Shown here: positions 57,062 through 64,000 of the stretch, one piece after another
Layout: each line of letters opens with the position of its first letter
Position numbering within the stretch: the stretch's first letter is position 1
Assembly: GCA_023213315.1 (NCBI GenBank)
Contig: JAKCPI010003247.1
Coordinates: 1-64,000 of the forward strand
Reading direction: 5' to 3'
Source of the DNA: Euborellia annulipes
Lineage: Eukaryota; Arthropoda; Insecta; Dermaptera; Anisolabididae
DNA: 64,000 nt
The notes under the pieces: generated by a model
Databases searched by the model: none
What the model was told of the DNA's origin: nothing
The model's input: the letters and a program-made list of their open reading frames with translations, nothing else
Made by a program: the position numbers and the translations under genes

Positions 57062-57103
57062 TTTCTCTTACCTATATTGAAATATAAAGAGAGAAAGTAT
57101 TGT
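57062..57103 (-). repeat. Family A end-hairpin fragment
   Basis: TTTCTCTTACCTATATTG and AAAGAGAGAAAGTATTG only. Confidence 0.55.
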
Positions 57104-57181
57104 TTTTATTTTTTTTTTTTTACTAGTAGTTTGTTTTCATAAATAAACATGTTCAAACATTTTCATTGAAACAATATATGA

Positions 57182-57240
57182 CAGGTGTGGCCAAACTTTT
57201 ATCCATTAAGGGCGACATATGCTTAAAAAATGAGGTTTTT
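57182..57240 (+). mobile_element. hAT terminal sequence
   Basis: CAGGTGTGGCCAAACTTTTA followed by GGGCGACATATG is a typical hAT end. The other end was not found. Confidence 0.45.
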
Positions 57241-57649
57241 CGAGAAAAAAATTAATTTTGGAGTTAATTACTCGGGATTTTTTTATTTATTCTATTAGAG
57301 GTTTTCTTTCTGCACTAAATGACATCCCATTTAGTCTGATCTGATTAGCCGTTCAGAATCTACAGGGGTTTAAACTTTCAAATTACGAATTTACCGCGAG
57401 CGCGGTAAAATAAAATGATAGGGAAAAAATAAATGGTGAAATCTTTAGCTGAAAACTCATTCTTTCTAACCGTATATTTCTTATAATTATACCTCTTAAG
57501 ACAGAGGAGTTATTCAAGCCAATAAACTTTTTCGTGCAAGCCCCTCTAACATGCCACTATAGACACATGATTTTGTAAGACGTTGTCACGTCAATAATAA
57601 AGCAGTTACTAGTAAAATTAGTAACTTTTCAATAATTATAAGAGTGTCC
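57241..57649. other. No gene seen
   Basis: AT-rich sequence. Confidence 0.5.
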
Positions 57650-57722
57650 TCGAACCTTGGTGTGCTGGCCTTGTATACCAAGGGTCGAGGGTTCGGATTC
57701 CAGGCAGTTGGATAATTTTATT
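57650..57722 (+). mobile_element. SINE-1 head fragment
   Basis: CCTCGAACCTTGGTGTGC, GTATACCAAGGGTCGAGGG with B box GGGTTCGGATTCC, then CAGGCAGTTGGATAATTTTA, as at the head of 14660-14882. The tail is absent. Confidence 0.6.
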
Positions 57723-57759
57723 TGGAAACGAAATTGTTTCACGAGCAGAATGTATTAGT

Positions 57760-58652
57760 TTTACTTTCTCTTACCTCTATGTTAATATATAGAGAGAGAA
57801 AGTATTGGATTCATGTCAAAAATTCGATGTCGAGATTTTGATGGATATACACGTTTTGAGGTCGCCTGAATCCAAAAAGGCGGTTTTCGCGACATGGTCT
57901 GTCTGTCTGTATCCGATTTAAAGTATGAAGGAATTGAGCTGCGAGGTTGGAATTTTATATTTATGTTAGACACCCCCTGGCAAAGGCGGATACAAGGGAG
58001 GGGGGGGGTAAACCCCCTGAGATTTGAAAAAAATACTTTTTTTCGAAAAAAAATTTATTTTTAATGTAAAATTTTAAAAATTAATACTTAAAAATTTGAT
58101 TTGTATTTATATACTGGCAAACAAGTACAGAATGTGCCTTTAAATTACCGAAATTAAGAAAAAATAGTATGTTGTGCGACGAGTGACACCAGATTACCCC
58201 CCCCCCCCAGAAACACCTCTGGATCCGCCCTTGCCCCCTGGGGGGTAAAAATAAGCTTTTAATCAAAATTGGCCAAAGAGTACTAGTACTTTACTGATGT
58301 AGTTTTTCAGTTTTTTCAATTTTCTCAAAATTCGTTCAAAGATTTTGTTTAAAATTCAAAAATTAATTATTTTTTAGATGCTCTTTAAAATGTATATTCT
58401 CATTTTGCCTTTGAAATCTTTTGAAGACCACTTTACTCTTGTAGCATAGGAAAGATAGGAGAAATGGTAACAAAATAAAAATATTTTTCTGTTGAAAATT
58501 TTACATCTTAAATTCAAATGTACCGTACTGTAGGAAACTAAATATATCTCGACACAAAAAAATCTGGTGTGACAAGCACAGAACACAACTTGCTCTTGCC
58601 GAACGGTAAGAGAAAGTTGTGTGCTGCGCGACCACTCACTCAAGATTTTTTA
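57760..58652 (-). mobile_element. Family A repeat split by a hAT MITE
   Basis: The end hairpin at 57760-57807, the body interrupted at 57981-58233 by a MITE, AGTACTAGTACT at about 58278, and the terminal hairpin with TCTGGTGTGAC at 58562 to about 58652. Confidence 0.85.
57981..58233. mobile_element. hAT-like MITE, GGGCGGAT family (copy 3)
   Basis: Termini CAAAGGCGGAT and ATCCGCCCTTG with perfect 8-bp duplications CCCCCTGG at 57973-57980 and 58234-58241. It carries GTGCGACGAGTGACACCAGA shared with family A hairpins. Confidence 0.9.
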
Positions 58653-58886
58653 TAAATATTGTCATCCAAAACACTTTAATCTTTATAAATTGCTGATTCA
58701 TTAAATTTACGATCTATCTTACTTGGTGAAATATCATTTTTTGGCCTGAAAAATTAACAAATTCTGCAGTTCAAATTTTCAACAATCAACGACAGAAGTT
58801 AATAACACCTTACAAAAATTGGTGATTTTTAAAATTAATCATATTCAAAAATAATTGGATTTGAAATATAATGTAATACATTACTA
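58653..58886. other. No gene seen
   Basis: AT-rich sequence. Confidence 0.5.
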
Positions 58887-59222
58887 CAGGACCGGAACTA
58901 GGAGATTTGTTAGAAGGGCAAAATTTAATTTGTTGCGCCCTCCTTACTAGTATTATAATTATGCCGCCCCCTCCCTTCCCCCTTGCTGTCACTATAATTG
59001 ATTATAAAATTTTAATCTTTCTTTAAATCTGAGTCTAAAATTTTCTCGCCTTTAAAATATTTTGCCGCCCTTGGCCCTGGCATCACAGGCCTACCCATAT
59101 TTCCACCACGAATAATTAGGGGGGTGGGAATTTGAAATACGAATATATTTTTAAATTATGCAGTTAAATAGAATTTGTTAATTTCTTGGATACCTTTGAT
59201 TGCGCCCCTAGATCCCGCCCTG
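58887..59222. mobile_element. hAT-like MITE with CAGGACCGGAACTAGG end
   Basis: Ends CAGGACCGG and CCCGCCCTG; flanks CATTACTA and CATTACTG are a 7-of-8 duplication. Related in style to 21905-22136. Confidence 0.6.
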
Positions 59223-59269
59223 CATTACTGTATAATTATCGATAATACAAATTCTAATAATAAACCGCT

Positions 59270-59422
59270 TTTTACTTTCTCTTACCTATGTATATATGTA
59301 ATATATATATAGAGAGAAAGTATTGGATTCATGTCAAAAATTCGATGTCGAGATTTTGATGGATCTTCACGTTTTGAGGTCCCCTGAATCCAAAAGTGGT
59401 TTCGCGACATGGTCTGTCTGTC

Positions 59423-59462
<40 letters not shown>

Positions 59463-60165
59463 TGTTCAATTTTAAGCATGAAGGAATTGAGCTATGAGGC
59501 TGAAATTTTATATTCAAGTTAAACACCCCGCGGGACCGGAAAAATAAGCTTTAAATCAAAATCGGCCAAAGAGTACTAGTACTTTACTGAAGTACTTTTT
59601 CAGTTTTTTCGATTTTCTCAAAATTCGCTCTAACGATTTTGATTAAAATTCAAAAATCAATTATTTTTTAGTTGCTCTTTCAAATGTATATTCTCGTTTT
59701 GCCCTCAAAATTGTTTGAAGCACACTTTACTCTTGTGCTCATGGGCGTCCGCAGGATTTTTGCAGGGGGGCAAGGATTTTTTGCGGGGGGGGGGGCAAGT
59801 CACTTCCAGATATGTTAAAAAAAACGTATTTTGATATTAATAATGTTATAAATCTCTTAGTATTTAAAGCTTTCTCACGCGGCAAGGTGGATGTATACTG
59901 TGAAAGGTTTTTTGTATTTTTTGTTTTATACATTTTTTGTATCATTTTAATTTTCCAGGGGGGCAAGTGCCTGGTTGCCCCCCTACGGACGCCCATGCTT
60001 GTGCTTCATAGGAAAGATAGGAGAAATGGTTGCCATGGTAACAAAATATAAATATTTTCCCATACTTAAAAATTTTACATCTGAATTCAAATATTCCCTA
60101 CTGCCGGGAACTAAATACATGTCGACACAAAAAATCTGCTGTGCGTGAGTCACACCAGATTTTTT
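59270..60165 (-). mobile_element. Family A repeat split by a hAT MITE
   Basis: The end hairpin is at about 59270-59322, a GT microsatellite at 59423-59461, AGTACTAGTACT at about 59572-59583, a MITE at 59740-59997, and X-box GTTGCCATGGTAAC at 60029-60042. The terminal hairpin is shortened (AATCTGCTGTGCGTGAGTCA). Confidence 0.85.
59740..59997. mobile_element. hAT-like MITE, CATGGGCGTCC family
   Basis: Ends CATGGGCGTCCGCAGG and GGACGCCCATG with perfect duplications CTTGTGCT at 59732-59739 and 59998-60005. It is inserted in family A. Confidence 0.9.
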
Positions 60166-61023
60166 AATATTTTGCCGCCTCAATATTTTTTTTTATTTTC
60201 CATATTTGTGCACAATCTTTTTGTTAAGACTGTCAGAAGCGAAATAAATGATTAAAAATGTAAATTGTACTCGTATATAAAATTAATGAGAAGGAAAGGA
60301 AGGGGTGTTTAATTTTCAGAACTCCTGGCTAAAAACCTAATTTTTATTCAGGTTTTTTTTTTTTATCATTTGATCCTATATCATCACTATTATTTTTTTT
60401 TTTTTAGTAAATTTAAAAGTATAAATTATCTCTCGGACGAAATGAGAGATGCAAATCGATTTTAAAGCAAATAACCTGTCAAATTAAATTAGACATTGAT
60501 GTTTAAAAATAATAAATACAGTTTTGATTCAGCTTCATGGAATGTATGATTCAATTTGATTTTTTTTTTTATTTAAAATTTTCTATTAATATATAATGCG
60601 AAATGCCAATCTTATAAATAAAAAATAAAATCGTTAATAAATAATTCATGATATAGAATATTTTTAAAATAAGCGACAAAAAAAAACAGTATTTGGGGAA
60701 TAATTAAATAAGCTAGAAAAACTTTAAGAAATGTAGGTATCATTTCAAAGGTGAATAGTTTTTAACATCAACTACTCTCTGGAGGGATTTTTCGAAAAAA
60801 AAAAAAAAAAAAAAATAGGTTAAAACAAAACATAAAAAAAATAAAACAAGAACAAAGTTTTTAATACACTTTATATATTAATAAATCAAACTCAAATGAG
60901 CAGGGCCGGAGGGGGTTGTATATTAATTAAATCAATAAATAATTTGAAACAAATAACCGAGTGTTTTTATTTGCATATTTTAATTCAGACTAAAAAGTTG
61001 TAAAAAGAGTCAAGGACAAATTA
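60166..61023. other. No gene seen
   Basis: AT-rich sequence with A- and T-runs. Confidence 0.5.
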
Positions 61024-62193
61024 CACTAGTCGACAAAAATGAACTTTTTTCTTTCACAAGAATGAAGATATGAAATTCTAGAAGTATTTTTCACCCTGAA
61101 TTCAGATATGTAATTAGAATTTTCCATCAGGCACAGTTTTAGAGATATAGAGCAAAATAGATTTTAGTCGAAAATGGGCTCTAAAACGGCTTTTATTTAG
61201 AATGTTCAAATTATTTTTAACGCCGCACCCCGTCAAATTATGCAGATAGTTAGAATACATATAAATTTTAAGTTTCATCCCAATCGGAAGTCATTTAGAC
61301 GTGCCGCAAACGGCTTAAAGTTTTAAAAAATCGAAATTTTCAAGATTTTTTTGCTTTGGTCACCCTAATACAATTTTAGATATCCCTGAATGAAAAAACA
61401 TATATTTACGATATTCTATAGTTCTTTGGTTTCTAAAAATCATTCATTCATAAAAATCTGCTAATTATTAACGAAATTATTAACAAAAACGTCAGCAAAG
61501 AAAAAACACAAGTACACTCACTGGACGAAAAAAATGGACCTCTTGTTCTTTTAGAATTATAAAGAAAGATATGAGATTCAAAAAATATTTTTTTTTAATA
61601 ATATATAATAAAGTTAGTGCCCGTGACTCGATGCTCAGAGAGGATACATTAGCTTCTCGTGGATAGGGTTCGCTTTTTAATTCAATTGAAGTCCATTTTC
61701 TTCGACCAGTGAGTGTACTTGTGTTTTTTCTTTGCTGACGTTTTTGTTAATAATTTCGTTAATAATTAGCAGATTTTTATGAATGAATGATTTTTAGAAA
61801 CCAAAGAACTATAGAATATCGTACATATATGTTTTTGCATTCAGGGATATCTAAAATTGTATTAGAAGTGACCAAAAGCAAAAAAAATCTTGAAAAATTT
61901 CGATTTTAAAACTTTAAGCCGTTTGCGGCCGTCTAAATGATCCGATTGGGATGAAACTTAAAATTTATATGTATTCTAACTATCTGCATAATTTGACGGG
62001 GTGGGCGTTAAAATAATTTGAACATTCTAAATAAAAGCCGTTTTAGAGCCCATTTTCGACTAAAATCTATTTTGTCTATATCTCTAAAACTGTGCCTGAT
62101 GGAAAAATTCTAATTCATATCTGAATTCAGGGTGAAAAAATGCACTAGGTTCACTAATCAGATATCTTGTGAAAAAAACCTTGTCGCCTAGTG
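61024..62193. mobile_element. 1.2-kb foldback element with repeated end motif
   Basis: Arms of about 510 bp (61024-61541 and 61687-62193) are inverse copies beginning CACTAGTCGACAA and ending TTGTCGCCTAGTG, flanked by TTA on both sides. The inner ends (CACTCACTGGACGAAAAAAA near 61516 and its inverse near 61714) resemble the outer ends, so a smaller related element or duplicated terminus sits in the middle. No long frame. Confidence 0.85.
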
Positions 62194-62337
62194 TTATTAA
62201 AAAACACGCCCTTAAAATGTTGCCTATTTTTAAAAAATAGGTGGGTTTTGTTAAATAAAAAATTAAAATTTTAATTAATACCGATAGTTTTTTAACCATT
62301 GGACCTAAATTTCATTTTATAAATTAAAATTATCATT

Positions 62338-62535
62338 GCTGTTTGGCGAGCAATTGATGAAACGATTGTCAATTGCTTGTTACACCATCAATCACTGCCA
62401 TCAATGGCTCTCATCAATGCCCTTCAATCAAAATTTCTATCAATCACCGTCAATAAATTGACAATCGCGTCAATTGTCTCCAAAACGGTCAATAAGTCTC
62501 TAATGATTGACAATTGCAATTGTCAATTTTATTGA
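62338..62535. repeat. TCAAT/ATTGA-rich cluster
   Basis: More than a dozen TCAAT or ATTGA words, several in CAATTG or GACAATTG context, occur in 200 bp, with the two edges (GATTGTCAATTGC and GACAATTGCAATTGTC) inverse to one another. Confidence 0.6.
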
Positions 62536-63668
62536 TCGTCTTCGGGGACCTTTAGAGAGACAAATATGATTTAAGAATTTAGAGTTTGAAGATAACACAA
62601 AAACTTGATATTTTTTCTCCTTTCTGGTCCACTTATCATAAACAATCAAAGGGTTAGATGAATGAACTGAAAGGTTGTCTACTTTTCATTTTTGAATTTT
62701 TCAATTTTAATAGAACTTTACATAAAACCAAGAAAGTGAAATGGGGGTTAGGCCGTTCTGGCGCTGATGGCCCATATTCAGATAGGGTGTGAAATTTAAT
62801 TAGCCTTTTGCATGGAAGAAGAACATGGCTATAAAAAAAGGAATTCAAGGAATAACACCAGTATGATTTCTGGAATTATTCAATGCCAAACAATTGATAT
62901 AAATGATAAACGACCTGCACATTGGTAACTAATGGAAGATTTTTAGTTATATATATCAATATTTATTAAATTGTAGGCTATATGACAGCCAAATCAAAAA
63001 AGCCTTAGATGTAAAAATTGATTTCTATATTTTTTTCCCCTATTTTGTTTCGAGAAATCTTTTATTAATGGATATATATATTTGAGAATTTGGAAGAAGT
63101 AACCTGACATGAATAGTGTGATAGGGCGGCGGCAGCATTCGTGTACGTCCTAAGGGACGTACTTTTTTGGGGGGGATTTGTGAATCCCTTTTCTACTCAA
63201 GACAAGCCTAAAGGGCGGCGACCCGCTGCTGCTATTTCTGTCCTTCCCCGAATCCCACTGGCGACGAAACATTCTAACTAAAAAAACATCTCTGATTAGC
63301 TAGTACGAGGCAGTTTTAATTAGAAGCCTTACTTACTTCATTGCTGTTTGGGCCTCCTTTGGGGGGGGAATTTGTTTTGAAGAGAACAATCCCAAGACCC
63401 TTAATCAACTTTATAGAGATTAATTAATCATTTTTAGAAGAAGAGTTAAAATTCATTCTTTCATTGAAAGCAAATAACATCTCAATTTAAAGAAAAAATA
63501 TTTTTACTCGTCTACGAAATTTGAATTATTTAGAGTGTATTTAATTAGGCCTACAAAATTTATTTGTTGTCTTGTTGAGAATATTTAGATTTAAAAAATT
63601 AAAATTATTTAGGTTTTATTTTGAATTTATTCCCCTACGCTGATGTTTCGGTTTGGATTAGAGTTATT
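62536..63668. other. No gene; balanced island at 63105-63380
   Basis: The island (GGGCGGCGGCAGC, ACGTCC..GGACGT hairpin, GGGCGGCGACCCGC) is unique in the window and not coding in any frame. TAGGCCTA at 63546. Confidence 0.35.
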
Positions 63669-63748
63669 CCCAGATAGCACAGTACTCTTATGTACATACA
63701 TAAGACCACAATTGTCTTATGTACGTACATAAGACGACGCTATCTGGG
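63669..63748. mobile_element. 80-bp palindromic element
   Basis: Termini CCCAGATAGC and GCTATCTGGG enclose two copies of an 18-bp palindrome; CTTATGTACGTACATAAG at 63715-63732 is perfect. It is probably a tiny MITE. Confidence 0.65.
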
Positions 63749-64000
63749 ATATAACATTTTTTACACGACCTTTTTAATATAGGTCTATCTAAAAATTCTG
63801 AACCTAACTTGGCTATTTCTATTATGTAATTTGGGATTGAGTGTCGGCCAATTCAAAATTCTATTATCCTTCGGACGAAATGAGAATAAAAAAAGCAAAT
63901 AACCTGAAAAATTAAGACACTGATGCTGTAAATAATTTTGAGTACTTTTATTAAGTAATTAGGGGTCATCATTAAAATTAAAAAATAAAACAATCAGATT
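63749..64000. other. No gene seen
   Basis: AT-rich sequence to the window edge. Confidence 0.5.

Overview
The window is a strongly AT-rich stretch of animal nuclear DNA, most likely from an arthropod and perhaps a crustacean. This rests on gene structure (GT-AG introns), tRNA-derived SINEs with target-site duplications, hAT and Tc1/mariner elements, hammerhead-ribozyme motifs of the kind carried by Penelope-like elements, and at least eight copies of the octamer TAGGCCTA, which I associate tentatively with crustaceans and related marine invertebrates. The species cannot be named from the sequence. Nothing bacterial, organellar or CRISPR-like is present, and almost all ORFs above 60 codons are chance frames or repeat shadows.

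Only two host-gene-like loci are well supported. At 5439-6542 (+) lies a broken THAP-domain gene: it has a zinc-finger start, a typical intron and the AVPxLF motif, but also frameshifts, a stop and a hAT MITE inside it. At about 7850-8248 (+) lies a compact GC-rich promoter with a consensus CRE, followed by a first coding exon (8191-8248) that encodes a signal peptide and ends in a clean GTGAGC donor. The rest of the gene is not proven. The 56 kb to the right edge could be its first intron. Two short phase-compatible open stretches (36158-36240 and 46021-46115) are listed as weak exon candidates.

The remainder is layered mobile DNA. (1) About 17 copies or fragments of one roughly 0.8 kb family, called family A here, have a hairpin at each end, share an ACTTTCTCTTACC core in both hairpins, and carry a near-perfect RFX X-box and an AGTACTAGTACT palindrome. 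(2) Small inverted-repeat elements carry hammerhead ribozyme cores in each arm: 6529-6914, 12643-12973, 29944-30143, 33273-33582, with decayed relatives elsewhere. At least four cores look complete. (3) Many hAT-type MITEs have 8-bp target duplications, several of them perfect. (4) There are three SINE groups, several with 9-15 bp duplications. (5) Foldback elements are present, including a 1.7 kb palindrome of inverted 160-bp tandem units (17994-19734) and a 1.2 kb nested foldback (61024-62193). (6) There are relics of a mariner transposase, a Tc1-type MITE, a LINE tail and hAT subterminal arrays.

Several insertions are nested and give a relative chronology: hAT MITEs, SINEs, the large palindrome and ribozyme elements are all found inside family A copies, so family A is among the older layers. 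The most interesting system is the set of ribozyme-bearing inverted-repeat mini-elements, of several sequence families with different states of decay, sitting among hairpin-ended repeats that disperse transcription-factor-like palindromes.
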